This document shows, piece after piece, positions 1 to 9,020 of a stretch of DNA of 10,697 bases (position 1 is its first letter; every line of letters starts with the position of its first letter). This DNA is from Hymenochaete sp. R1 (lineage: Eukaryota; Basidiomycota; Agaricomycetes; Hymenochaetales; Hymenochaetaceae). The translations under genes and the position numbers were made by a program. The notes under the pieces are model-generated. The model saw only the letters and a program-made list of their open reading frames with translations, did not search any database and was not told the DNA's origin. The DNA lies in NCBI GenBank assembly GCA_019400425.1, contig JAFREE010000331.1, forward strand, positions 1 through 10,697. Reading direction: 5' to 3'.

Positions 1-213
1 GAGGGGTCGGGGGATCCGTCTGGGGGATGGTCAGTCATGACAATGTCCTCCCTTCCTTGGACCAGGATCAACAAAGGTTTTTGCTGGCCTTGTGACTTTT
101 TGTCTTCCACAGACAGCGGATACGACTCCCTGGATAAGATTGCAGCCGCATATGTGTTAGCATCGAAAGTCAGTGACAAAAAGCTGTATATTGTATATCT
201 GAAGAGCATGTAA
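1..213 (+). CDS. 3' end of an unidentified gene (last intron and last exon)
   Basis: This is probably the tail of a plus-strand gene that enters from the left edge. A donor-like gtcagt begins at 30 and a pyrimidine-rich stretch ends in ccacag at 112, giving an intron of about 83 nt. The following exon (113-213) reads open as SGYDSLDKIAAAYVLASKVS and on to a C-terminus ending YLKSM, then TAA at 211-213. Continuity with the first 29 bases works in phase 1. The nearby cag ending at 116 would need a different phase, so the acceptor is not certain. I do not recognise the protein; the visible tail is a probable helix followed by a short hydrophobic strand. The call rests on the open exon, the splice-site pair and the AT-rich, stop-rich sequence after it. 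Confidence 0.42.
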   Translation, partial: EGSGDPSGGWSVMTMSSLPWTRINKGFCWPCDFLSSTDSGYDSLDKIAAAYVLASKVSDKKLYIVYLKSM

Positions 214-707
214 GGAAACTGTGTTGATAAATATGCTTGGACCAAGCCTACCATTGGTTGCTCTCTTGTTATATTTATAAAATTTTCATTGGTCAAACCT
301 TGTTGACAACTGACCAGCACTACGTTCCGCTTTGGCTTTGTGAAGAATGTTAAAGCATCTGAGTGTAGGAGTGGAAACGAAGTTCAGACTGGACAAACTT
401 GAAGAGGCCTGCCACGTTGTTATGTAATATTAATTAAGTAAAGTTCTATTATTTATTTATTTATTATTTATTTATTATGTTTCCAGGGACATCATCAGTC
501 ACACTCAGCACAGGGTGTAGCCAAGGGGAGGGAGGCCCCGGGTGAGGGATCAGGGCGTTAGCCAAGGAAGAATTGAAGCTGATCTCTCTGGGCAACCATA
601 GAGAGGGCACCTATGAAAGAGAAAGAGGAAGTGAGAGCGTGATGACTCTTGATCTGTTATGCTTAGTCACAACACTTACACTTAGTCGCCACGTCGATCT
701 GCTTTTC
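214..707. other. Non-coding spacer downstream of the first gene
   Basis: No convincing coding region is seen on either strand. The segment is AT-rich as far as the ATTT microsatellite (about 448-477), then becomes purine-rich around 520-640. Presumably it includes the 3' untranslated region of the left-hand gene. No clear polyadenylation signal or tRNA-like fold could be recognised by eye. Confidence 0.5.
448..477. repeat. ATTT-type microsatellite
   Basis: About 30 bases made almost entirely of ATTT/TTAT units, with two shortened ATT units interrupting the array. It is a simple-sequence repeat in the non-coding spacer after the left-hand gene. Length polymorphism between strains is likely, and no function is implied. 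Confidence 0.85.
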
Positions 708-848
708 AGCGGAAAAAAAACCGTTCCGCTCGGTTTGCAAACCGCGCGGAAACGTTTCCGCGTGCAAACCGTACCGCGCCATTCCGCATTAGGCGGATTG
801 CATTCCGGGGACCGGAGAATGGCGCGGACGCGGTATAACCGTCGGTTA
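708..848. repeat. CpG-rich cluster of abutting palindromes
   Basis: Five inverted repeats sit side by side. (1) AGCGGAA (708-714) pairs with TTCCGCT (724-730). (2) CGGTTTGCAAACCG (731-744) is a perfect 14-bp palindrome. (3) CGCGGAAACGTTTCCGCG (745-762) is a perfect 18-bp palindrome that starts on the very next base. (4) CCGCGCCATTC (774-784) pairs over 11 bp with GAATGGCGCGG (817-827). (5) TAACCG-T-CGGTTA spans 836-848. In addition TGCAAACCG at 736-744 recurs at 763-771, so 731-739 can also pair with 763-771 around the 18-bp palindrome, giving an alternative larger cruciform. The block is far more CpG-rich than its AT-rich surroundings. It may be the body of a small non-autonomous element or a protein-binding array. 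No coding role is supported. Confidence 0.8.
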
Positions 849-1179
849 CTTCCGCACCACGCCTAGTCATGTAGGGGATTCGGGGGTCCTAGAGTGTGTC
901 GATCTCGGATCATGCAGATTCTGGATCATCAGCCGCCATTCAAAAATAAGGTTTTAACGAGAGCAGATACCTGTACGTACGGATGATGACTAAAAAATAA
1001 TGTAATAACGATTGAATTGATGCCAGCTAGCAAAGGCAAGGAAAGAGCAGCTTAAGGGGTCAGCATTTGAAATACCCCTCTCCCTCCCTCCTCCCATCAT
1101 CCATACGTTTGTCCAAGCATACATTCATCTCATCCTACGCATCCTCTTTTTCCTTTGCCCTCTGCTCTCTTCCTCCATC
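849..1179 (+). promoter_or_regulatory. Upstream region and pyrimidine-rich leader of the Crinkler-like gene
   Basis: No gene is seen in this stretch. From about 1075 to 1179 the plus strand is strongly C/T-rich (ctctccctccctcctccc and similar up to the start codon), which is common near transcription starts and in leaders of highly split fungal genes. No clear TATA box at the usual spacing was recognised. Assigning this as a promoter or 5' leader is inference from position and composition. Confidence 0.4.
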
Positions 1180-3985
1180 ATGCCAGACGAAGACTCCATT
1201 TTTTGGGTATTCTCACGGAAAAAAGACAAGAAAATGGAAGAGACGCCGACGCAGCTGGAACCCTTTGCCATCGGCACTCCGTCTAAACCATATTTCAAGA
1301 TTGGGCTCAACTCCACGTTCCGTATCTTCGAAGACCAAGTCAAAGGCTTGTTGGAGAGGGCCTTTGACAGCAGCGAACATATAAACGATCTTTTAAATGC
1401 CCTCACCTACTATGCAGTCGAGTGGAACCCAGGCGAAGTCCAAAGGGCCCTCAAGAACAAAGTGTCTCTCCCTTGCCAGGGGCTCTTGGGGATCTTCGAT
1501 GGTGACAGCGATTCTGTACAGGAGGTGTTCAAAGATAGCAATTATCTGCCGCTCAGCGGCGGTGGACGCATTGTACGGCTTGCAGTGGCCCTACCAGCGG
1601 GCTTCCAGCTAAACATCAGAAAGCTTTCGAAAGTCGAAGGTACGTGCCCCAGCTTTGGCGTCACCCACAACTTATCTAACGCGGTCTTTTCTCTTTCTGT
1701 TCCGCCTCGTAAGAAACTCTTGGTAAGCAGCAGTTCTCTGTATCTCTCCTTATAGACTAATGAACTTCTATATCATTTCGCAGCGTACAGGAAGACAGAC
1801 CCTGACAAAGAGCAAATCCCCCGCTTCAAACGCGATTATCCAGATGTGCTCATGAAAGTTAATGTGGCGGAGCAGGCTATGGTCACTGAATACGACCTAA
1901 CAACTCTCAACGGCATCATGTCTATCGACCGGGTCGACCTGGAAGGACCTATTGGGGACTTCGTTAAAACGATTCCCAAAGATTCAGATGTCTTACATCG
2001 AGTTCGTTATCTAATGCTGTTTGACTTGATATGTCGTTTGCTCATGTCCTGTTGGGTTGTTTGACCAAAGGTCGCAAGCGATACTCTTTCCTTTTCCGGG
2101 TCATCCCTATCTCATCAGAACGCAGCTCTGTCCCACGTGGCGTTTCTTCGACACTTTTACCGCGGGTTTTCGGAAGTGACGCAAATGGGTGAACAAATTT
2201 GGCAGCCGGAAGTTGTACGGACCCGGGCTGCTGGATGGATAATGCTCCTTGGCTTTAGGATCTATTTATCCTTCGAGGTTCTGAAGAACTCAAACTTCAA
2301 ATGCCTTGGGTACGTTAGTCATTTATGGTGTTTCCTTTCGCCGGAATCTTATCTATTGCCTACAGTCGCCATGACGAGTGGCCGTGGCAGATAATCGCTG
2401 AGACCGAATGGGGTCGACACTTACAGAAATATTGGCCTCATAACGATTTCGGGTTGTTGAAGAATGGCTTTCCTCGTTTACTGGTCGAGGTCGAAGCGTC
2501 CGATGCAAGCGAAGATGCTGCGGGAAACCGTCTCAAGTTCCAGGGGGCAGCCGTGGTGAAAATTGCGAATGCGATCTCGGCAAAGAAAGGAGGTGGAAGG
2601 CAAGAGGATATCAACGGTTCCACCTTTTCCTTGCTTTGTTTGTACATGACAAAGTCGGGTGTTGTAAAAAGTTGGCTTATGTTCAAGAAATCTGGCAAGG
2701 TCAGCGATTTCGCTTCCGGTAGCGTTGGTCGTCGTTTTCTGAGAAATGTAAATTTAGGTCCATTATAGCCCGGAGAGCTACGATCTTAATGAGGCTCGAG
2801 GGCGAACCTTGTTTGCAATAGAGATTTGCAGTTATGCGGATTGGCTCGTAGAGGAGGCGGACCTTGGCCTGAGTGAAGAGCACGATATCATTAAGCGATT
2901 AAACGCTGTGACAACAGAAGCGTTTCTTTGTTCGGGAGACCCAGTCCAGATTGGGAGATACGAGCTGATACCTAAATTCATTGAGGATAGAACCGGAGTT
3001 TGGGCGGTAGATGATGTGCGTATATCAACGATCGCCCCGTTCTTGAACTGAGTCTGCTCCGTAGCTACCCGTGCACGTGCACAAAGCGCGTTTGCTGCAT
3101 GGACCTGGCGATGAGCGGTTCATACTCAAAAGCAACGAACGCGAATTGAGGATCTTCCATGCTTTGAAGGGTCAAGAACGAATCGTTAACGTCATTCCTC
3201 TTCTCGACACTGTCGAATCACATCAACTGCGGTTCATGGTATTCCCGGAGCGGCTTCCCGTCAAAAACTTACTCAGCCGGGACTCCTGTCAAACTTGGAA
3301 GTTGCCTCAGTTGTCCTTTGGGTTGTTGAACGGCTTATCGGACCTTCACAAATGCAAAATAGCACATTTGGACATAAAACCTGACAACCTCGTTTACTCT
3401 GACAGGCGCAAAGATTACTGTCACTTAGAAATCATTGATTTCAGTCTTGCTGTGAACTTGCGAATCAGAGGTAATATGATTGCGGACGATTGCGGCTCGT
3501 TTGGTTATATGGCTCCCGAGATCGGGAGGAAGGCTTACAATCCCGTAAAGGCAGATGCTTATTCTGCCGGATGCGTTCTTCAGGAGTTTTCAGTTTGTCT
3601 TGGGGACGATGGAGGGTGCCTCGGGGATTTTGCTTCAGAGTTGAAGACCAACGACCCCGCGCAGAGACCGCGTCTGGATGATGTGCTGAGTCGGCTGGAT
3701 GTTTGGTATGATGGGGAACTGAAGCGTGTCGCCGACGGGTTTGTGTACAAGAGCAACGAGAAATCAAATACGCATCTTACTGATGCGCGAGATCGACCAG
3801 AAACTAGGAATAGGGGAAATTTGAAGCGCGTTGCCGACGACGACGGTGATGTTGGTTTTGAGTGCTTGAAAAAGCGACAATCCGTTCATGAGTATCACCA
3901 AGAAGATGACCAGAACGACCACCTTTCCTCGGTGAATCGGGCTGGAGCCACATCGCATACACGTTGGGTTGGAGCTGTTTATTGA
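1180..3985 (+). CDS. Crinkler-like protein: degenerate PD-(D/E)XK-nuclease-like region fused to a protein kinase
   Basis: Seven-exon model: 1180-1639, 1714-1722, 1784-2001, 2071-2309, 2366-2699, 2758-3015, 3065-3985. All introns are GT-AG and 49-74 nt long, and the frame stays open for 2,439 nt (812 residues). The ATG at 1180 follows a C/T-rich leader. The N-terminal third (about 1-300) is unassigned and shows no clear Crinkler header. Residues 310-375 resemble the PD-(D/E)XK-like fold of fungal Crinkler proteins: an acidic helix (E321, E323), then PRLLVEVEAS (E350, E352) and a downstream helix with RLKFQGAAVVK (R364, Q368). The usual lysine of ExK is Glu here. The kinase domain (about 505-715) shows a candidate ATP lysine K528 (FILK), E533 of helix C, HLD (607-609) with DIKPDN, DFS (631-633) in place of DFG, APE (656-658), D670 and R707. 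No glycine-rich loop is evident. The tail from 720 is charged, with two LKRVAD copies and a KKRQ patch that could act as nuclear localisation signals. In this family, roles in conflict or effector-like functions have been proposed; the function here is unknown. Confidence 0.8.
1714..1722 (+). other. Probable 9-nt microexon of the Crinkler-like gene
   Basis: The 144 bases between exon 1 and the next long exon contain two complete intron signatures. The first runs 1640-1713 (gtacgt donor, tctaac branch-like motif, long pyrimidine tract, ending in aag). The second runs 1723-1783 (gtaagc donor, actaatg branch-like motif, ending in gcag). The nine bases between them read aaactcttg. They add three residues, changing the junction from ...VE-A-YRK to ...VE-ETL-AYRK. 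Because nine is a multiple of three, skipping the microexon also leaves the frame open, so one single 144-nt intron cannot be excluded. Confidence 0.55.
3719..3839 (+). repeat. Short coding direct repeat, LKRVAD twice
   Basis: CTGAAGCGTGTCGCCGACG at 3719-3737 and TTGAAGCGCGTTGCCGACG at 3821-3839 match at 16 of 19 bases, 102 nt apart. All three differences are synonymous, and both copies encode LKRVAD. They lie in the charged tail after the kinase domain. The pattern suggests an old duplication kept by protein-level selection, perhaps for a basic localisation or docking motif. Confidence 0.6.
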
Positions 3986-4723
3986 GTGTTCACCTCATTG
4001 CTTTTACATTTCCAATGTTAATTTTTTTTTATTCTTTATTCTCCTTCCCAGAGGCCGTGTCTATATCCCTTCCCACACCCACCATTTGTACTTGTTCCGT
4101 ATCACCATTTCTTCACGACTCCAAACGGCCCTTTTCTTCATGATCAACGGATTTAATCATCCTAATTTATAGTCACGTGTGGATATATAGACAGAAGAGT
4201 GTCTATTTCTAGTTCATGCTGTTCCTTTCAAAATTTTGATTCATCACTTTGAAGAGCCGGTCGGCGATCGTAGTAGCCATTTCAAAACTAATCATCCTTA
4301 GGCTCGAACAATCCAGGCTAATCGAAGTTCGTGAGATCATCGATGGATGGACTTCGGTGGGTGGGGACATCGGGGTCGTTGAGAAGATGCAACATCGTAA
4401 AAGTAGAAAATGAAGATACAACAGAAGAGAAGAGGAAAGAACGTCCAGACGTAGTGTGTGCATGTTATGTCTTATAAGTCCAGAGTGCATGGTCACAGCC
4501 ATAGCACGTCAACGTCTCGAAAGTGATCTACGCAAGCGGGGAAGCAAAAATAAAGAATGGGTTGCACCGACCGACCGAACGACCGTCTCGCGATTTTTGC
4601 GCCGTGGGAACGCAGCAACGAAAAGCAAAAAAAAAAACTCTTTTTGTTGTGTGACGCCAGGCCTAGGGCTTGGGCCTTGTAGGCTTATTCATCAGGCGCT
4701 TCGCTCGCCTTCTCCCATGGACC
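3986..4723. other. Intergenic region between the kinase gene and the transposase
   Basis: Nothing convincingly coding is seen. The segment holds a T run just after the kinase stop (about 4022-4030), a TATA-like ggatatatag at 4181-4190, a cgaccgaccgaacgaccg repeat around 4567-4585 and an A run at about 4628-4638. It should contain the 5' end of the transposon if the element is intact. I looked for words here with inverted copies between 8392 and 9490 and found no believable terminal inverted repeat pair. Confidence 0.45.
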
Positions 4724-7700
4724 ATGACCATGACAGACGAAACCTCAGAAGACGAGGGCTGTCCCCCCCATGACTTCGCGTTACGTCGGTCATGTCGCTG
4801 TCAACTTTGTAACGGCGCACTAAACACGCACAAAATCAGAGAAAGACACCGCAAGAACCGTATCGACATACAAACCGTCACCCTCGAATCCGGGACATTC
4901 AGTGACAACCTGGAAAGCGAATGCAGTAAACATAGCTCAAGGTTTTCAAGTCTCGCTTCACTGTTCTCTGAGCATAAAGCATACCTAACGTTTTGATCAA
5001 CAGCACCTCCGATTCGCATGCTCCGTTTCAGTCCTCGGAATCAACTGAGTCTACCACCAGCGCTGGCACGATACTCAGCTCGCTATCATTAGAGGACAAA
5101 CGGGCTGATGCAGAGCTGCTTGCGATTCGGCGCGAATGGGAGTGCTTACAATCGAACAAAGAGAAGGTGCGAGAAAAGATTTGAAACAACGATTTCCCTT
5201 GAACCCGAACAGCTCACATGACGTATTTCGAAAAGGAGACGACCGCCCTAAGCTCTCTGAAGGAAAGGACATATGCTTTGGCCACAGGGACTTCAAAGTG
5301 CAGGAAAGAAGCTTATGAGCTCTTTTGCCACGTCAGTGAAGAGGAAGCGACCCACTCTTCTACGAGCAAAGAGGCGATCAAAGCTGCCGGTGTTAGAAAG
5401 CTCGGTAAGTTAAGCAACGGCATTTGTAATTTTTTCCTATCCTGAATACCTTCGTTGCTTATTTTCATGGAGAGTGCAACTCTAGTAACGCGATCGCTCA
5501 AGCTCAACCAGCGGCTGGGATTGCTATGTTATTAATCGTTGTTCTTCACGTATTCGCCAGCGTCCCACGCCAATGGTGTAACTTTGGACTGAAGCTTCTC
5601 CAGAAACTTCTATACTTCGTTCCAGGCGGACAAGGTCCAAATCCTTTTATACCGATGGACGTGCGGACAATCTTACATAAACTTAATTTGAAAACCGAGA
5701 CAATGACGTATGCATCTTGCCCAACTTGCGGATGTTGTTATCCACCAGAACATAGATCAGATGGCATGAACTTTTACCCCATACGTTGCACCAATCAGCC
5801 CTTTGGCCAGAATAGCAGGTGCAGTGCAGCTTTGACAAAGCCAGGTGTCAAGGGTGGAAGGAGCATTCGTGTGCCAAAAAAACCTTTCGAAGTGCAAAGT
5901 TTGGACGAGTACCTTTCGCGTCTTCTTAGCAGAGCCGGTATGATAGATGTGCTCCGAAAGGGCTCTGTCAGCCACGAAGTTAATGGCGACAAAATTTCTG
6001 TGGCCGATGGCACGTTACTTCCCAGCCTCAAAGGTTCAGACGGATTGCCTTTCATGGCGGAAGTTGAAAATGAATTACGATTAGCGTTTTCTTTTTCAAT
6101 CGACTGGTTCAACCCTTTTCACAACAAGATGGCAGGGAAAAAGGCATCGCTGGGCGCCATCACTCTTGCATGCCTCAATTTACCACCACAGCTCAGATAC
6201 AAGCGGGAAAATCTATTCCTAGCTGCAATTCTCCCGGGACCCAAGGAAACACCCGTATTGGAAATAAATTTCTATCTATCTCCTATAGTCGACATGTTTC
6301 TTCGGTCGTGGCAAGATGGGACCCACTTCGATGTCGAGGGACGGTATTTTCTCGTGAAAAGCATCATTGCCTGTCTCGTGGCGGATCTCCCTGCCGCCCG
6401 AAAAGCAGGAGGAATGGCTCATTTCTCTGCTTCGATGTTCTGCGGTTTGTGCACCCAAGTAAAATCGAGAATCAACAATATTGACTGGTGGACCTGGCGA
6501 AAGCGTAGCGAACAAGAAACTCGTGAGGTTGCCACAAAATGGCGGGACGCTCCATCAATGTCGGAAAGGAAGCAAATTTTCAATGAATATGGCATTCGTT
6601 GGTCCGAATTGTTCCGCCTGCCATATTGGGACCCTACGACTCAAGTTGTGGTCGACGGTATGCACAACCTTTTTCTAGGGGTGGTCCAGCACCATGTTCG
6701 TGATATCCTCGGGTTCGATGACGAAAAACAAACCAGGAATCGAAAGCGTAAATCAGGCCCGATTCAGACCCAGACCCACGAGGGTTCCTCAGACGTAACT
6801 ATCGGAGAACAACAGCAGAGGCAAAGGAAGGAACATCTCGAGCAGCTGTCCATTGCGAAGCTCAAGATGCTGAGTAGAAAGGCTAAGATCAAAGGTTACT
6901 CCAGACGCGGAATAACAAAGACGGAATTGATTGACATGCTGTCTATGAACCGGAACCCCGTTTTTTGGGATGATTATCATACATCGTTACAATCGCATAC
7001 GGACTTGGGCGAAAGCATGGCGTTCCCTCTTCCTTTGGTTGAGCCGGATTTCTTTGATGTTGCAGAATCAACGGACAGGAGTTCTACTCGTCTAGAAAAA
7101 CTGCTGCCTTCCGAAATCAAAATAATTAGAGATCGCATTGCATGCACGTCACGTCCTCGATGGCATGCGAAGCCCCCTTCGGACCTCGGAAGCTCCAGCC
7201 ACGGGAAGTTGAAAGCAGACCAATGGCGTTCTCTCATCGAATTCGATCTTCCAGCAGCTCTTGCATTCGTATGTTTTTGTTCCCCTACTCAAGCCGGTAG
7301 TCTGGAGAGGACCAAGAGACTCTTCGAGTGTACCATGCTTCTTGCAGTTGCAGTCGATTGGGCTGTCTCGAGGCAAACGTCAGAACACCATGCACAGAAG
7401 TATACAGATAACATGCATCAATATTTGCAGAGTATCCTAAATGGATTGCCGGAGAAGAGACTGCTACCCAATCACCACATTGCACTTCACTTTGCTCCGT
7501 TTCTAGAACGCTTCGGGCCTGCGCGTGGATGGTGGGCGTTCCCTTTTGAAAGAGTGATCGGCCAACTTCAAGGCATAAACACGAACTACAAAATTGGTGC
7601 GTCCTGTACTAGTGTCGTCGCAATAATGGCAAATTTTCATGTTTTTTTCTTCAGACCAGTTTGGACAAACGATGCTGAATGGGTTCAATTCGTTTGCAAA

Positions 7701-8391
7701 CACAGTCGGCCTGTTTTCGGACCCGGGTATGCCGGCCATCCTTGCGGAATGTCTTAAGCTTCTCCCGCTCTTCTCGCCTTCTCGCAATGCCAACGTGGAG
7801 AATCCTATGATGTCAGACATAGATCCGCATGATATGTACGCAATCGAGCGGAAAAAATCTCAAGAACTAGAGCAAGATATACAAGTCGTATTTGATCGCC
7901 TCGAAGAGCAGCTGAGGGAAAGGTTTGGTAAATGGAAAAAGCCGGTACACTGCTTTTCCTTGCAGAGCTTGCTCATCGATGGTACTCGATATTACAATCA
8001 CCTCTCTCGCACCCCGGGTAACTCTCTGGTCTTCTTTCAGTCCTTAACAGGAAAGTTGGAGCCAGGGAAAATTCGACAGATTCTCTGTGTCCCGGTCGAT
8101 GTAGAGGGCAACCATTCTACCAAACTTTTTTTTCTTGCAATCCATCGTCACCTTCCTGTATCTCCAGGCTCCGTAGTAAGGGATCCCTTTTGTGACTATC
8201 CCAGCTTCAAGGCTGGCCTTTGGTCAGAGACGTTGAACCACGAAGTGGAATTGATTGAGAGCCACGAGCCCATCTGTCATGCAATCAAGCAGGAATGGGT
8301 TCCCAGAAGGGGAGAAGAAGCAGGAATCGCTGTTTTCAAACAGCTAAGCAGGGTAAGGGACATTTCAAGTTTATTTCTCGCAGACAAATGA
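4724..8391 (+). CDS. CACTA/CMC-superfamily (Plavaka-like) transposase with SAP-like insertion
   Basis: Working exons are 4724-4941, 5004-5166, 5236-5404, 5503-7596 and 7655-8391, giving about 1,126 residues. The first and last introns (4942-5003, 7597-7654) are well supported; the middle two junctions are uncertain. The start is the ATG at 4724, with a second in-frame ATG at 4730. The N-terminus has a CRCQLC...H...H cluster (from 4793), as in fungal Tnp2-type proteins, then a Ser/Thr-rich stretch and a charged helical segment. A hydrophobic helix (about 5526-5600) precedes a second Cys cluster, CPTCGCCYPP (from 5712) with RCTN. Core motifs are SIDWFNPFHNKMAGKKAS (Asp at 6102), LVADLPAARK (Asp at 6384), FCGLC (6438-6452), DGMHNLFLG (Asp at 6654) and PFERVIG (Glu at 7549). 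The first two Asp are the likely catalytic pair; which Glu completes the DDE triad is inferred. A basic RKRK patch and a SAP-like segment (6834-6941) lie in the insertion before the last part of the core. The C-terminal exon (7655-8391) carries the usual beta-rich tail. The enzyme would cut and paste DNA in the nucleus. The long core frame is free of stops, so the copy is young or intact, though the N-terminal splicing leaves room for decay. Confidence 0.85.
6834..6941 (+). other. SAP/Rho-N-like helix-hairpin-helix segment inside the transposase
   Basis: The translation reads LEQLSIAKLKMLSRKAKIKG followed by YSRRGITKTELIDML. The pattern is two helices with regularly spaced leucines joined by a KGYSRRGITK loop. 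This is the spacing of SAP-type and Rho N-terminal-type DNA- or RNA-binding motifs (L..L....K..I.GYS....K.ELI..L). It follows a basic NRKRK patch and a Gln-rich linker. The likely role is extra DNA contact by the transposase. The call is by motif only. Confidence 0.6.
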
Positions 8392-8814
8392 CTTAGATGT
8401 AATTACTGATAGGAAGCTGGTGGTGTTCAGCATTCGTCATTACAGGGATAGTAAAAACAGTCAGTAGAATCATGGGACATTTTTTTGGAGATTTTGCGAG
8501 TCGCGTTTTTCGTAACAACTCAAGTTCGGCAACGAACAATACCTATTGCCTTTCCTACCCAAAATTTTATACTATTTGTTCCTCCATGACCCGCCACCAC
8601 TGGCACACCTCCCATGAAAAGAGAAAAATAGAGAAAAATCAAATGCACTTTTTGCCAGCTCTCGAAATATGAGCATTCCGAAAATGCGTTGTTCAAGCCT
8701 TCAACTTGAAGGGTAGAACCGCGCATCCTATTGGTCTGCTCAAACGCCGAATTTACTATAACACTACCAGCGTGAGATTCAGAATTGCAGACGTACGCAA
8801 TGCAACATTCGTCA

Positions 8815-8849
8815 CCGTGGTTATCACCGTGACTGTCAGTGGTGATTGA
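8815..8849. repeat. Repeated TCACCGTG motif with an imperfect hairpin
   Basis: tcaccgtg occurs twice about 15 nt apart (first copy near 8812, second near 8826). The second copy continues into TGAC-T-GTCA and ends in GGTGA, forming an imperfect stem of TCACC/GGTGA around TGAC/GTCA. Direct and inverted short motifs of this kind are typical of subterminal regions of CACTA elements. That assignment is inference, since no transposon end was identified. Confidence 0.45.
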
Positions 8850-8959
8850 GCTCAGCTGTCGTGCCCAAACGCAACTCTTCTAATCTCCTAACCCCTTAGG
8901 CTCAGACTGCCAATGCCATTGCGGCCCAGGTCGGTGACCCGCATAATCCCGCATTATCG

Positions 8960-8972
8960 CTGGCGATGCCAG
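8960..8972. repeat. Short hairpin CTGGC-GAT-GCCAG
   Basis: A perfect 5-bp stem with a 3-nt loop, preceded by two near-identical words, gcataat (8941-8947) and gcattat (8951-8957). It is short enough to be chance on its own and is listed because it lies between two stronger hairpins downstream of the transposase. Confidence 0.35.
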
Positions 8973-8990
8973 GATAACTGGCTAGTAGTG

Positions 8991-9020
8991 TTTTCATGAC
9001 GTCGCGCATCGTCATGAAGA
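8991..9020. repeat. Hairpin TCATGACG / CGTCATGA
   Basis: TCATGACG at 8994-9001 and CGTCATGA at 9010-9017 are perfect inverted copies around an 8-nt loop (tcgcgcat). Pairing continues outward by t-a, a t-g wobble, t-a and g-c, for a stem of about 12 bp. It lies about 600 nt after the transposase stop and could be a subterminal hairpin of the element or a simple chance palindrome. Confidence 0.55.

Noticed and set aside
708..848. CRISPR-like or tRNA-like reading of the palindrome block
   Set aside because: There are no equal-length spacers between repeated units and no cloverleaf with an anticodon arm; the repeats are palindromes of different sequence.
573..866. Plus-strand open stretch of 97 codons over the palindrome block
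   Set aside because: It lacks an ATG at its nominal start, runs through the palindromes, is extremely Arg-rich because of CpG content, and has no recognisable motif or splice partner.
1125..1406. Minus-strand open stretch of 93 codons
   Set aside because: It is antisense to exon 1 and the leader of the Crinkler-like gene and has the Ser/Arg/Met-rich make-up expected from reading a C/T-rich leader backwards.
3071..3082. Perfect 12-bp palindrome GTGCACGTGCAC, containing an E-box-like CACGTG
   Set aside because: It lies six bases inside exon 7, where it codes for Val-His-Val-His, and is best explained as coding sequence; a regulatory role cannot be supported.
4209..4502. Minus-strand open stretch of 97 codons starting at an ATG
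   Set aside because: No known motif, unusual composition (Ser, Leu and Met rich) and no splice-linked neighbour; it is likely chance in non-coding sequence.
8353..8412. Possible last intron of the transposase (gtaagg donor to gatag acceptor, 60 nt)
   Set aside because: Splicing it would replace the last few residues by a different short tail. Both endings lie after the conserved part, so the unspliced stop at 8391 was kept as the simpler model.
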